Positions 49,784 through 63,088 of a DNA stretch of 64,000 nucleotides are shown piece by piece. Under the pieces are notes generated by a model. It saw only the letters and a program-made list of their open reading frames with translations. It did not search any database and was not told where the DNA came from. Position 1 is the first letter of the stretch. The number at the start of each line of letters is the position of its first letter. The DNA is from Roseiarcus sp963775575. GTDB taxonomy: Bacteria > Pseudomonadota > Alphaproteobacteria > Rhizobiales > Beijerinckiaceae. The stretch is from NCBI GenBank assembly GCA_963775575.1, contig CAVZJG010000004.1, forward strand, positions 248,001 through 312,000, written 5' to 3'. Both the position numbers and the translations under genes were made by a program.

Positions 49784-50653
49784 TTAGAGCGCCTCGGCGC
49801 CCGAAATGACTTCAATCAGTTCCGTGGTGATCATCGCCTGGCGGGTGCGATTGTAGCGCAGCGTGTATTTTTTCACCATTTCGCCGGCGTTGCGGGTCGC
49901 GTTGTCCATCGCCCTCATCTGCGCGCCGAAGAACGAGGCGGCGTTCTCCAGCAGCGCGCGGTAGATGCGCACGGTGACGGCGCGCGGCAGCAATTGCGAC
50001 AGGATTTCCTTTTCGTCCGGCTCGTAATGGTAGACCACCGCGCCCTCTTGCCTCGCGCCGAGTTCGGGCGGGATCAATTGCTGCGCGGTCGGAATCTGCA
50101 AAACCGCCGATTTGAAACGCGCGAAGAACAGCGTGCAGACGTCGAACTCCCCGTCCTCGAAGAGAGCGATCACCTTGTCGGCGATCGGCTGCGCGTCGGC
50201 GAAGGCGATCGTGCGCGCGCCGCGCATATCGATCTGATCGATGATCGCCTGTTCATGGGTGCGCCGGAGCTGGTCGTAGCCCTTCTTGCCGACGCAGACG
50301 ATCTTCACCGTCTTGCCGTTCTCGACGAGCGCGTCGGCGCGCTCGCGCGCCAGGCGCACGATCGAGGTGTTGAAGGCGCCGCAAAGCCCGCGCTCGCCGG
50401 TGCAGACGACGAGGAGATGCGTCTGGTCCGAGCCGTCGCCCGCGAGCAACGCCGGCGCCTGCGCGCCCTCGGCGATCCCGGCGGCGAGATCGGCGAGCAC
50501 CGTCTCCAGCTTTTCGGCGTAGGGACGCGCCGCCTCGACCGCGGTCTGCGCGCGGCGCAGCTTGGAGACCGCGACCATCTGCATCGCCTTGGTGATCTTC
50601 TGCGTCGACCTGACGGAGGCGATCCGGTATCTCAAGTCCTTTAGGGACGGCAT
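49784..50653 (-). CDS. atpG: F1-ATPase gamma subunit
   Basis: A 289-residue rotor shaft of F1. The N-terminal helix SLKDLRYRIASVRSTQKITKAMQMVAVSKLRRAQ and the C-terminal helix RAMDNATRNAGEMVKKYTLRYNRTRQAMITTELIEVISGAEAL form the coiled coil inside the alpha3-beta3 ring. The central fold (GERGLCGAFNTSIVR) is typical. It starts 28 bp after atpA. Its length is usual for alphaproteobacteria. Confidence 0.96.
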   Translation of the reverse strand: MPSLKDLRYRIASVRSTQKITKAMQMVAVSKLRRAQTAVEAARPYAEKLETVLADLAAGIAEGAQAPALLAGDGSDQTHLLVVCTGERGLCGAFNTSIVRLARERADALVENGKTVKIVCVGKKGYDQLRRTHEQAIIDQIDMRGARTIAFADAQPIADKVIALFEDGEFDVCTLFFARFKSAVLQIPTAQQLIPPELGARQEGAVVYHYEPDEKEILSQLLPRAVTVRIYRALLENAASFFGAQMRAMDNATRNAGEMVKKYTLRYNRTRQAMITTELIEVISGAEAL

Positions 50654-50681
50654 CGCGAAGCCCGGCTAAGGAGGCGAAATT

Positions 50682-52210
<1,529 letters not shown>

Positions 52211-52214
<4 letters not shown>

Positions 52215-52774
52215 CCGACCTCTTTCATGCGCATGCGAATGGCGTTGAGCTTGGTCCGCAGCGAGCCGTCGACCATGCGCGATCCGAGCTTGACGACGAG
52301 CCCGCCGATGATGGCGGGATCGACCCTGGCGGCGAGGCGGACCCGCTTGCCGCCGCAGGCCGCGCGCAGCGCCTGCTTCAGCGCGGCGACGTTGGCCTCG
52401 TCGAGCGGCGCGGCGGTGGTGACTTCGGCGCGCGCCACGTCGTGGAAGGCGTCGTCGAGCCGGCCGTAATCGGCGATCATGTCGCGAATGGCGAACAGGC
52501 GCCGCTTGGCGGCGACGAACTTGATGAAGTTGGCGGCGATGCCGAAAATTTCGGCTCTGTCGAGCAGGGCGGTCAGGGCCCTGATCTGCTCATCGGGGGA
52601 CAACGACGGGCTGCGCAACAGGCGGCGCAGATCGGCGCTCGCCTCGATCATGGCGTCGAACGAATGAAGCGCGTCGGCGACCACGTCGGTCTGACGCGCG
52701 TCGCGGGCCAGGGAGAACAGCGCCGACGCGTAGCGCCCCGCCAACCCCCAAACGATTTCGCCGTGTTCAGCCAA
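52211..52774 (-). CDS. atpH: F1-ATPase delta subunit (OSCP)
   Basis: A 187-residue subunit linking F1 to the peripheral stalk. The helical N-domain (LAGRYASALFSLARDARQTD) and the C-terminal VDPAIIGGLVVKLGSRMVDGSLRTKL motif are diagnostic. It is the first gene of the atpHAGDC operon, so the promoter should lie in the roughly 215 bp upstream of 52774. The stop overlaps the atpA start. Confidence 0.95.
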
Positions 52775-52989
52775 CTTATCGTTCTTTCACGGGCTCGGCG
52801 TCGCGACCGCCGCCGCGTTCGCCGGCGACGTCGACCCCCACGTGAATCGGCCATTGATCCGTCAAACGCCGCGGCGCGGGGTCGAGGCCCGCTAACCCCA
52901 AAGCGCGCGTTGCCTAACATAGGACATTTCGCGGCGCAACCGCCGGAAGTTTCGACGAAAGTCGGCAGGCGGGCGGCCCGAGCGGGCCC

Positions 52990-54051
52990 TCAGGCGAAGC
53001 TGGTGCTCCAGCCGGTTTTCGCGTCGCCGCCGAGATAGGCGACGCCGTCGACGCGCAGATTGCCCGAATTGGCGAGGGTGATCAGGCCGCCGCCGTCGCT
53101 GAGCGCGCCCGCCGGCAGCGCCGCGGCGATGGGTTGGCCGGGCGCCAGCGGCGTCGCGGGCAGGGGATAGACCCGCTCGGCGTCGACGATGAGGCGCCAA
53201 TGGCTGAGATCGAGCGCCTCGGCGCTCATGTTGGCGACGACGACCGAGCCGGTTCCGTCGGGCGCGCGATGCGCCGAGGTGATTTCGGCGGCGCGCTTCG
53301 GGATCGGCAGGGCCGAAAAGGCGCCGGAACTGAAGTCGTAGAGCGGCGCTTCGCAGCCGGTCGAGCCGTAGAGGAGATCGCCGCTGTCGTTGGTGTGCCA
53401 GGCCTGGCTCTGAAACGCGAGGAACATCGCGATCATGCATCGCGCGCGCGCGTCCCAGATGAAGCAGGCGCCGTCGTGCCAGACGCCGTTCTCGCGCAGG
53501 CGGACGTCGAGCGCGCGCGGATCGCCCTGCGCCATATGGACGTTGTCGAGGCCGAACGGCGTATTCGGCGTATAGCCGAACGCCGCGTCGGTCTGATGCG
53601 GATTGTCCTTAGGGAAGGCGTTGCCGTAGAAGAACACGTCGCAGTCCTGCGTCTTGGCCAGCTGCAGCATCGCGCCGAGGCGATGCGTCAGCCCGTCGTC
53701 GCCCGCGCCTGCGGGCGGCAAGATGCGCATGGCGTTGGGGTTGAAGAGATTGCCGCGCTGGAAATCGACCGCGCCGCCCGCGTAGGAGCGCTCGACCGGC
53801 GTGAGGCCCTGCGGCCGCGCCAGCACCGAGGGGACGATCGGGTGCTTAAAGTCGTGGTCGATGACGTAGTAGAGATAGGACTTGCCGACCGGCTCGCCCG
53901 GCGCGTCCTTGTCGGAGCGCACGTTGACGGTGGCGAACCATTGCGCGCCGCCGGCTGCGAGAATGACCCAAAGATGCGGGTTGGTCGCCGGCTCGGCGGA
54001 CGCGAAGGCGTGAACCTTGCCGCGCAGGCATTGGTAGTTGATGTGGGCCAT
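52990..54051 (-). CDS. YukJ-family (DUF2278) protein with C-terminal lamin-tail-like domain
   Basis: A 353-residue protein. The first 245 residues follow the YukJ/DUF2278 pattern: INYQCLRGKVHAF, NVRSDKDAPGE, YYVIDHDFKHPIV, VDFQRGNLFNPNAMRILPP, the motif GLDNVHMAQGDPR, VWHDGACFIWD and FLAFQSQAWHTNDSG. From about 255 a beta-rich extension (GSVVVANMSAEALDLSHWRL ... GGGLITLANSGNLRVDGVAY) looks like a lamin-tail immunoglobulin-like domain, which in bacteria often accompanies nucleases or secreted enzymes. No signal peptide is seen. The function is unknown. It precedes nothing obvious and is divergent from the RND pump gene. Confidence 0.8.
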   Translation of the reverse strand: MAHINYQCLRGKVHAFASAEPATNPHLWVILAAGGAQWFATVNVRSDKDAPGEPVGKSYLYYVIDHDFKHPIVPSVLARPQGLTPVERSYAGGAVDFQRGNLFNPNAMRILPPAGAGDDGLTHRLGAMLQLAKTQDCDVFFYGNAFPKDNPHQTDAAFGYTPNTPFGLDNVHMAQGDPRALDVRLRENGVWHDGACFIWDARARCMIAMFLAFQSQAWHTNDSGDLLYGSTGCEAPLYDFSSGAFSALPIPKRAAEITSAHRAPDGTGSVVVANMSAEALDLSHWRLIVDAERVYPLPATPLAPGQPIAAALPAGALSDGGGLITLANSGNLRVDGVAYLGGDAKTGWSTSFA

Positions 54052-54286
54052 GAAGCTCCCCGACAGGCGCGCTCAAACCGCGCCGCCGGTCAACCTAGGG
54101 GATGGCTCGCGAACTTAGCAAGGGACAGGGGCGGAGGGGCTCCGGGGAGGCCGCGCCGGCGCCGGCGCCTGGCCCTCGAGGTTTTCACCGCAAAGTGATG
54201 GCGGAGGCGCCGGCAATTCTGGTAGGTCTGCGGAAAATCGCGCCGCCGGATCAATCTTTCCGTGCGCTGACCGAGACGCCCTGTCG

Positions 54287-57200
54287 ATGATCGCCCTTGT
54301 CCGCATAGCGCTGAGTCGACCCTATACGTTCGTCGTCGTCGCGCTGTTGATCCTGATCATCGGCCCGCTCGCCGCGTTGCGAACGCCGACGGATATCTTC
54401 CCCGACATCCGGATTCCCGTCATCAGCGTGGTCTGGCAATATACGGGTCTGCCGCCCGATCAGATGGCCGGGCGCATCACCACGCCGTTCCAGCGGGCGC
54501 TGACGACCACCGTCAACGACATCGAGCATATCGAGGCCAATTCCTACAATGGGTTTGGCGTCATCAAGGTCTTCTTCCAGCCGAATGTCGACATCCGCAC
54601 CGCCAACGCCCAGGTCACCGCGATTTCGCAGACCCTGATCAAGCAGATGCCGCCCGGCGCGACGCCGCCGCTGATTCTCAATTACAACGCCTCCACCGTG
54701 CCGATCCTGCTGGTGGCGCTGTCCGGCGAAGGCTTCACCGAACAGGGCCTGGCGGATATCGCCATCAACCAGATCCGCACGCCTCTCGTCACCGTCGCCG
54801 GCGCGGCGATCCCCTATCCCTTCGGCGGCAAATTGCGCCAGATTCAAATCGACGTCGATCCCGCTGCGTTGCAGGCCAAGGGCCTCTCGGGCCAGGACGT
54901 CGCCAACGCCTTGGCCGCCCAGAACCTGATCACGCCGGTCGGCTCCGAGAAGATCGGCGCTTTTGAATATGCGGTGCAGCTCAACAGCGCGCCTTCCAAG
55001 CTCGAAGAACTCGGCGACATGCCGATCAAGTCGGTCGGCGGGGCGATGGTCTACGTGCGCGACGTCGCGCACGTGCGCGACGGCAATGCGCCGCAAACCA
55101 ATATCGTTCACGTCGACGGCAATCGGTCCGTGCTGCTGCAGGTGTTCAAGAACGGATCGGTCTCCACGCTGGCGATCATCGCCGGCGTCAAGCAGCGACT
55201 GGCCGAATTGAGCGACGCTCTGCCGCCCAATCTCAAGGTGGCCTTGCTCGGCGATCAATCGCTGTTCGTGCGCGGCGCGATTGCGTCCGTCGCCCGCGAA
55301 GGCGCCATCGCGGCGGCGCTGACCAGCCTGATGATCCTGCTGTTCCTGGGCAGTTGGCGTTCGACCGTCATCATTGCGACGTCGATCCCGCTCGCGGTGC
55401 TGGGCTCCATCATCGCGCTTTCGGCGATCGGCGAAACGCTGAACATCATGACGCTCGGCGGCCTCGCGCTGGCGGTCGGCATTCTGGTCGACGACGCGAC
55501 GGTGACGATCGAGAACATCAACTGGCATCTCGAACACGGCAAACCGGTCGAGACGGCGATCATGGACGGCGCGCGTCAGATCGTGACGCCCGCCTTTGTT
55601 TCGCTTCTGTGCATCTGCATCGTTTTCGTGCCGATGTTCTTGCTCAATGGCGTCGCGCGCTTTCTCTTCGTGCCGATGGCGGAAGCGGTGATGTTCGCGA
55701 TGATCTGCTCCTTCCTGCTGTCGCGCACGCTGGTGCCGACGATGGCCAATTATCTGCTCAGGCCGCATCGGTCCCATTTGGAAGACGGCGCCCGCTTCGC
55801 CTCGCGCAACCCGCTGGTGCGCGTCCAACAGGCCTTCGAAGCCGGCTTCGAGCATATCCGCGAGGGCTACCGCGGCGTTCTCGAGTTGGCGATGGGGCGC
55901 CGGGCGGTCTTCATCGCCGGCTTTCTGACCTTCGTCGGCGCGTCCTTCTTGCTGACGCCCTATCTCGGCCGGAACTTCTTTCCCTCCGTCGACACCGGCC
56001 AAATTCTCATGCACGTGCGCCTTCGCGTCGGCACGCGCGTCGAGGAAAGCGCCAAGCAGTTCGCGGAAATTCAGAACGCGATCCGGGCGATCGTTCCGCC
56101 CGCGGAGCTGGCGACGCTGGTCGACAACGTCGGCATGCCGGTCAGCGGCATCAATCTGGCTTACAGCAACACCGGCGTCATCGGCCCGCAGGACGGCGAC
56201 ATTCAGATCAAGCTCGCCGAGGATCATCGTCCGACCGCGGACTATGTCCGCGCGTTGCGCGAAGAGTTGCCGCGCCGGTTCCCCGGCGTCGTGTTTGGAT
56301 TTCTGCCGGCCGACATCATCAGCCAAATCCTCAACTTCGGCGCCCGGCGCCGATCGACGTGCAAGTATCCGGCGCGGACCTCGCCGCCGATTTCGATTAC
56401 GCCAATCTGCTGCTGCGGCGGATGCGCCATATTCCTGGCGTCGCCGACGCGCGCATTCAGCAATCCCCCGCCAACCCGACCCTGAACGTCGACGTCGATC
56501 GCACGCGAGCCCAATATGTCGGACTGACCGAGCGCGACGTCACCAACAGCCTCGTCGTCAATCTCGCCGGCAGCGGTCAGGTGACGCCGACCTATTGGCT
56601 CGATCCCAAGAGCGGCGTCTCCTATTCGATCGTCATGCAGACGCCGCAATACCAGCTCGACACGTTGAGCGCGTTGCAAACGATCCCGATATCGGCCGCC
56701 GGCGCCGCGACCTTGCCGATTCTAGGCGGCCTCGCCAAAATCACGCGAACGGTCGGCAATGCGGTCGTTTCCCAATACAACATCGTGCCGATCGTGCAGA
56801 TTTACGCGACGCCGCAAGAGCGCGATCTCGGCGCGGTCGCCGACGACATCGGCAAGCTCCTTCAGGAGACCGCGGCAAGCGTCCCCAAGGGCGCGACCGT
56901 CGCGATGCTGGGACAGGTCCAGACGATGAACGGCGCCTTTTCCGGCCTGTTGTTGGGCTTGATCGCGGCAATCGTATTGATTTACCTGCTCATCGTCATC
57001 AACTTCCAGTCCTGGGCCGATCCTTTCGTGATCATCACGGCGCTGCCGGCCGGTCTGGCGGGAATTGTCTGGATGCTGTTCGTCAGCCAAACCACGATAT
57101 CGGTGCCGGCCTTGACCGGCGCGATCATGTGCATGGGCGTCGCCACGGCCAATAGCGTGCTCGTCATCAGTTTCGCGCGCGAACGTTACGCCGTACTCGG

Positions 57201-57471
57201 CGACCCCATCGCCGCGGCGCTCGAAGCCGGCTTCATGCGTTTCCGGCCGGTGGTCATGACCGCCTTGGCGATGATCATCGGCATGGCGCCGATGGCGCTG
57301 GCGCTCGGCGAAGGAGGCGAGCAGAATGCTCCGCTGGGCCGCGCCGTCGTCGGCGGTCTGATCTTCGCGACGATCGCCACGCTGGTTTTCGTTCCCGTCG
57401 TCTTCAGCCTGGCGCACAAACGCGGGCCAAAGACGAACCTTGAGCCGTCGGAGTCTCCGCGCCATGTCTGA
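54287..57471 (+). pseudogene. RND-family efflux permease, single-base frameshift
   Basis: An HAE1-type inner-membrane pump (about 1061 residues if repaired) that would expel drugs or other compounds using the proton gradient. Frame one (ATG 54287) covers the first six-helix half with the periplasmic porter loops and the proton-relay motif VGILVDDATVTIENI (two Asp near 402). The second frame gives the second porter region and the helices LLLGLIAAIVLIYLLIVIN and IMCMGVATANSVLVISFARER, ending at TGA 57469. The junction at 56341-56346 reads cgcccggcg where cgccccggcg restores NFGAPAPIDVQVSG, so one C is missing from a C run. It may be a sequencing error or a real null allele. The adaptor gene overlaps its end. 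Confidence 0.88.
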
Positions 57472-58666
57472 TCCCACGGTCCGACGCCGCTTCAACGGCA
57501 GGCTTGGCCTCGCGGGGGTCCTTGCCGGCGTCGGCGCCGCGGCGGTCGTCGTCACCGGCGTCGGCGAACGCGACAGGAGCAGCGCGCGATTGCAGGAATG
57601 GACGGAGGCCCAGGCGATTCCCACGGTGGCGATCGTCGCGCTGAACCCAAAGCCCGGCGTGGCGAGCCTGAATTTGCCTGGCCGGTTAGAGGCCAATCTG
57701 CGCGCGCCGATTTACGCGCGGGTCAGCGGCTATGTGAAGGACTGGAAGGTCGATATCGGCGACTCGGTCACGGCCGGGCAGACGCTCGCCGAGATCGAGG
57801 CGCCGGACCTCGACCAGCAGTTGCTGCAGACGCGCGCCGATCTTTCCAGCGCTCAAGCCAGCGCCAAACTCTCGGAGGTCACGCTGGCGCGCGGGCGGAG
57901 CCTGCTGGCTTCGAACGCCGTTTCCCAGCAGGAAGTCGATCAGCGCTCGGCCGACCTCGCCAACAAGCAGGCCGCGGTCCATTCCAGCGAAGCCAACGTC
58001 GAGCGCCTGGAGGTCCTGGCGGGCTACAAGACCGTCGCAGCGCCGTTCGACGGCGTCGTCAGCGAGCGCAACACCAATGTCGGCGCGCTGATCAGCGCGG
58101 GCTCGAGCGCCGGCCTCCCGATGTTCGTCATCTCGGACGCGCACAAGCTTCGCGTCTCCATCGCGGTTCCGCAAAGCTACGCGCCGGCGATCCGGATCGG
58201 CGACAAAGCGATCGTCGCCGTGCCCGAATATCCCGGCCGGACCTTCCCCGCCATCGTCGAAGCCTCCGCGCGCTCGGTCGATATCGGCTCCGGCACAACG
58301 CATATGCAGCTGATGGTGGACAACGCCAGCGGCGAACTGATGCCGGGCGGCTACGCCAACGTGCACGCCGATCTCGCCGGCGACGCCGGATCGTTCCGCA
58401 TTCCCGTCAGCGCGCTCATTTTCGATCAGGCCGGGCTGCGCGTCGCGACCGTCGATCCCAACGACCGCGTCGTGTTCAAGAGCGTGACGATCGCGCGAGA
58501 CTTGGGGAGCGAAATCGAGATCGGCTCGGGCGTTCAAGCCGACGACCGAGTCATCGTCGCGCCCCCGGACGGCATCGCCGACGGCGATCGGGTTCGCATC
58601 GCCAACGCTCGTTTGAAGCCGGACGCCACGCTCGCGGGCTCGGCGAAACCGACGAGCGGCGACTGA
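57464..58666 (+). CDS. RND efflux adaptor (membrane fusion protein)
   Basis: A 400-residue periplasmic adaptor of the HlyD/AcrA type. After an N-terminal membrane segment (LGLAGVLAGVGAAAVVVTGV), the first beta/lipoyl half reads APIYARVSGYVKDWKVDIGDSVTAGQTLAEIEAPDLDQQLLQT. A helical hairpin (LSSAQASAKLSEVTLARGRS) and the returning half YKTVAAPFDGVVSERNTNVGALIS follow, with beta-barrel and membrane-proximal regions after. It would link the permease to an outer-membrane channel not encoded here. The start ATG overlaps the permease stop by 8 bp. The order permease-adaptor is unusual but known. Confidence 0.9.
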   Translation: MSDPTVRRRFNGRLGLAGVLAGVGAAAVVVTGVGERDRSSARLQEWTEAQAIPTVAIVALNPKPGVASLNLPGRLEANLRAPIYARVSGYVKDWKVDIGDSVTAGQTLAEIEAPDLDQQLLQTRADLSSAQASAKLSEVTLARGRSLLASNAVSQQEVDQRSADLANKQAAVHSSEANVERLEVLAGYKTVAAPFDGVVSERNTNVGALISAGSSAGLPMFVISDAHKLRVSIAVPQSYAPAIRIGDKAIVAVPEYPGRTFPAIVEASARSVDIGSGTTHMQLMVDNASGELMPGGYANVHADLAGDAGSFRIPVSALIFDQAGLRVATVDPNDRVVFKSVTIARDLGSEIEIGSGVQADDRVIVAPPDGIADGDRVRIANARLKPDATLAGSAKPTSGD

Positions 58667-58770
58667 GCGGCCGAGGATTCTCACGCGGCGACGAAGAGCC
58701 GCGCAATCGGGGCCGACTTGCGGATTCGCGCGACCCGGCCAATGGCAAGGCCTATGTTGGAGCGCGCCCG

Positions 58771-59010
58771 ATGCCGCACGAACGCCGCGTTAGACTATTC
58801 CGCAACGGCCGCAATCAGGCGGTGCGAATCCCGGTCGAATTCGAGCTTCCCGGCAATGAGGCGTTGATCCGCCGCGAGGGCGAGCGCCTGGTGATCGAAC
58901 CCGTTCGCAAGCGAAGTCTTCTAGAGGCTCTCGCGATGCTCGCTCCGCTGGATGAAGGGTTGCCGGACGTCGACGAAGGCCAACTACCGCTACGCGACGT
59001 CGCCCTGTGA
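58771..59010 (+). CDS. vapB: VapB-like antitoxin (AbrB/SpoVT fold)
   Basis: A 79-residue antitoxin. The swapped-hairpin DNA-binding segment RVRLFRNGRNQAVRIPVEFELP, then LIRREGERLVIEPV, is typical of VapB; the tail (LAPLDEGLPDVDEGQLPLRD) would wrap the toxin. It starts at ATG 58771, and its stop overlaps the vapC GTG by four bases (GTGA, 59007-59010). Such antitoxins repress their own operon. The ribosome site is weak. Confidence 0.88.
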   Translation: MPHERRVRLFRNGRNQAVRIPVEFELPGNEALIRREGERLVIEPVRKRSLLEALAMLAPLDEGLPDVDEGQLPLRDVAL

Positions 59011-59414
59011 CCGCGCTCCGCACCATGCTCGACACCAACATCGTGTCCGACCTCGTCAAGAACCCGTCGGGAAGGGTCGCGCGCAAGCTTCGCGAAGTCG
59101 GCGACCAGGGTCTGGGCGTGAGCGTCATCGTCGCCGCGGAACTGCGGTTCGGCTACGCCAAGCGCGGCTCTCCTGTCTTGACGCGCCAGGTCGAGGCCGT
59201 GCTTTCCGCTCTGCTCGTCGCGCCGTTCGATCAGCCGGCGGACGCCGAATGCGCCGACATCCGAAATCAGCTCGAGCGAAGCGGGCGAATGATCGGCCCG
59301 AACGACCTGCTGATCGCCGCCCATGCGCGCTCCTTGGGCGTCCCGCTGGTGACGCAAAACAGCACCGAATTCGCGCGCGTCGCGGGGCTGAAGGTGGAGA
59401 ACTGGTTGGAGTAG
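59007..59414 (+). CDS. vapC: VapC toxin (PIN-domain ribonuclease)
   Basis: A 135-residue PIN-domain endoribonuclease. The acidic catalytic residues are visible: Asp in MLDTNIVSDLV, Glu in VIVAAELRFGYAKRG and Asp in IGPNDLLIAAHARSLG, followed by LVTQNSTEFARVAGLKVENW. The start is GTG 59007, overlapping vapB. VapC enzymes cleave tRNA or rRNA when VapB is degraded. The system is complete, lying between the RND pump locus and the ankyrin-repeat gene. Confidence 0.92.
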   Translation: MTALRTMLDTNIVSDLVKNPSGRVARKLREVGDQGLGVSVIVAAELRFGYAKRGSPVLTRQVEAVLSALLVAPFDQPADAECADIRNQLERSGRMIGPNDLLIAAHARSLGVPLVTQNSTEFARVAGLKVENWLE

Positions 59415-59464
59415 CGGGGGTTGCGCCCGAAGGCTCACAGTCGAACAGGCTACTGGCATCGGTA

Positions 59465-59490
59465 GTTAAGTGCACTGTCACGGTAACCTG
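59465..59490. repeat. GTTAAGTGCA element-end-like repeat
   Basis: gttaagtgcactgtcacggt from 59465, then aacctg. The start matches gttaagtgca at 25053 and 42975 (see finding). With the 22-bp sequence at 60967-60988 it brackets the ankyrin-repeat gene. Confidence 0.5.
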
Positions 59491-59549
59491 CATCTAAGCC
59501 TGATCAGCCGTATTGCGGCTTGTATGAACGACGCTGGAGAAGATTGACC

Positions 59550-60923
59550 ATGACTGCTGACATTGATTCAGTCAAAGCCATAACTACGATTTTGGACGGT
59601 TCACTAGAATACGTGAAGCGGCTTCTGAGCGGCCTTGAGAATGTAAACACCATCCTAGTTCCGCAAGACGGTTACACCGCGTTGCATTTGGCCGCTAATT
59701 CGGGCGATCCTGAAAAAGTACGTGCCGTGCTTCAACGAAATCCCAATTTGGAGATTCACAGTCGAAACAAAAAATTTACACCGCTACACACGGCAGTCAT
59801 CAACGATCACACCGCGGCTGCAAGCGTACTGCTCGATGCCGGAGCGGATATTGAGGCGACGACAAATGATGAACTGCATGCTATACACTTGGCGGCGATG
59901 CGGGGTCACGCCAACGTCACCAAGGTCTTGCTGCAAAGGGGTGCAAACGTCCACGCGATTGATGTTGGCGGCGCGACGGCACTGCACGCTGCTGCCTACT
60001 ACGGCTTCACTGAAGTCGCCCGCACGCTCCTTGACGCTGGTGCCGACCCCAATCGCAAAGATCGTCATGGATTTACTCCGCTGACGCTCGCGCGCCAGAA
60101 AGGACATTCTGCCCTTCTGTCGCTGTTGGAGAACCCTGCACAGGCAGCGAACATCCACAACGCAGTGGAATGGGGTGGAAAAAAAGACACATTGGCCGCG
60201 CAAATTCCAACCTTTAAAGAACTTTCTGACGCCGTTGAAAACGGCCAAATCGATTTCATCAAGAACGTTGTGGGAAGTGGTCAAAAGCTTGCAGGTATCG
60301 TCAGCCCGACTGGACATACATTACTGCACGTCGCAGCAATGTATGATCGAGCCGATCTTGTTCCGATATTGATCGAGGCCGGCGTGCCCAAGAGTCAGAA
60401 GGACTCTCTTGCCCTCGAAACGCCGCTTCACACGGCCGTAAAAAACAATCGCCTGGGTGTTGCGAGGTCATTGCTGGCGTCAGGTGCGGATATCAACGCC
60501 AGAAATATCAACCAGTGGACTCCTTTGCACGATGCCGCCTACAATGGCAATATCCCGATGATTGAACTGCTGCTGAAGTATCGTGCAGACATCAATGCGA
60601 CGGAGATGACCGATAACACCCCGACGGCGGTGGCGGTCTTGAACGAGCAAATGGCGGCCGCGCGATTTCTTCGCGGCTTGGGCGGATACACAAGAATTTG
60701 GCACGAGGTTTGGAACGAGTATGCGCCGAAGGATTATTACCCGTTGCTGGCGAAAGCCGTTCAGGGCCTAAAAACCAACACGCCCGAAATGCGCCGAACC
60801 GTTTACGACCGCGCGCGGCAAATACTCGCGGATCATCTGCGCGCGGCGAAAGTCCCGGAAGCCGAGGCCGAAAAATCTTCAATGGAAATTGCGATCGACC
60901 GCATCGAAACAGAGCACTCTTGA
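59550..60923 (+). CDS. Ankyrin-repeat protein
   Basis: A 457-residue protein with about eight ankyrin repeats: a first group near residues 40-175 (GYTALHLAANSGDPEKVRAV, KFTPLHTAVINDHTAAASVL, ELHAIHLAAMRGHANVTKVL, GATALHAAAYYGFTEVARTL, GFTPLTLARQKGHSALLSL) and a second near 245-365 (GHTLLHVAAMYDRADLVPIL, WTPLHDAAYNGNIPMIELLL). The C-terminal 70 residues (YYPLLAKAVQGLKTNTPEMR RTVYDRARQIL) match the helical tail common in many Hyphomicrobiales proteins. It is probably an intracellular protein-binding scaffold. The ribosome site ggagaag is in place. GC is lower than in the neighbours and repeats bracket the gene, suggesting transfer. Confidence 0.85.
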   Translation: MTADIDSVKAITTILDGSLEYVKRLLSGLENVNTILVPQDGYTALHLAANSGDPEKVRAVLQRNPNLEIHSRNKKFTPLHTAVINDHTAAASVLLDAGADIEATTNDELHAIHLAAMRGHANVTKVLLQRGANVHAIDVGGATALHAAAYYGFTEVARTLLDAGADPNRKDRHGFTPLTLARQKGHSALLSLLENPAQAANIHNAVEWGGKKDTLAAQIPTFKELSDAVENGQIDFIKNVVGSGQKLAGIVSPTGHTLLHVAAMYDRADLVPILIEAGVPKSQKDSLALETPLHTAVKNNRLGVARSLLASGADINARNINQWTPLHDAAYNGNIPMIELLLKYRADINATEMTDNTPTAVAVLNEQMAAARFLRGLGGYTRIWHEVWNEYAPKDYYPLLAKAVQGLKTNTPEMRRTVYDRARQILADHLRAAKVPEAEAEKSSMEIAIDRIETEHS

Positions 60924-61282
60924 AAATTGGCAACGATCACCGGCACTGCAAATGACGACGCATTACGGGCGTTACGGGGACATGATACACATTGCAATAT
61001 TTCATCGCCCGAGCCGATCGCTTGGCCAAGGACGGTCCCCCCTCTCCGCCACACACCGCGCCGTCGAGCTTGCGCCGGTTAAGCTCGCGCCGTCCCTCAT
61101 CCGTCGGCTTCGCCGACACCTTCTCCCGCTTCGCGAGAGAAGGGGCGAACCGTCACCGCGCCGGCATGGCCAAAGATGAGCGCAAGCCGCTTCGCGCCCC
61201 AAGGGTTCCTTTCCCCGCCCCACGCTGCTATGCCCGCGCCAATCCCATTGACGGCCCCTCGCCCGGGGCCAGCCGGAAAACC
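60924..61282. other. Gene-free stretch with repeats
   Basis: Contains the 22-bp repeat 60967-60988 (see 42859) and, at 61085-61145, a hairpin-prone GC text (cgtcggcttcgccgac then ttctcccgcttcgcgagaga) of a type common between genes in Hyphomicrobiales. No gene seen. Confidence 0.45.
60967..60988. repeat. 22-bp repeat (inverted match at 42859-42880)
   Basis: Exact inverted copy of 42859-42880 (includes CGTTACGGGGACATGATAC). It lies downstream of the ankyrin gene, opposite the GTTAAGTGCA motif at 59465. Confidence 0.75.

Positions 61283-63088
<1,806 letters not shown>

Noticed and set aside
54251..56326. 691-codon minus-strand frame opposite the RND pump
   Set aside because: Shadow; rich in Arg/Asp/His/Gln runs with no recognisable fold, whereas the plus strand encodes a clear RND permease.
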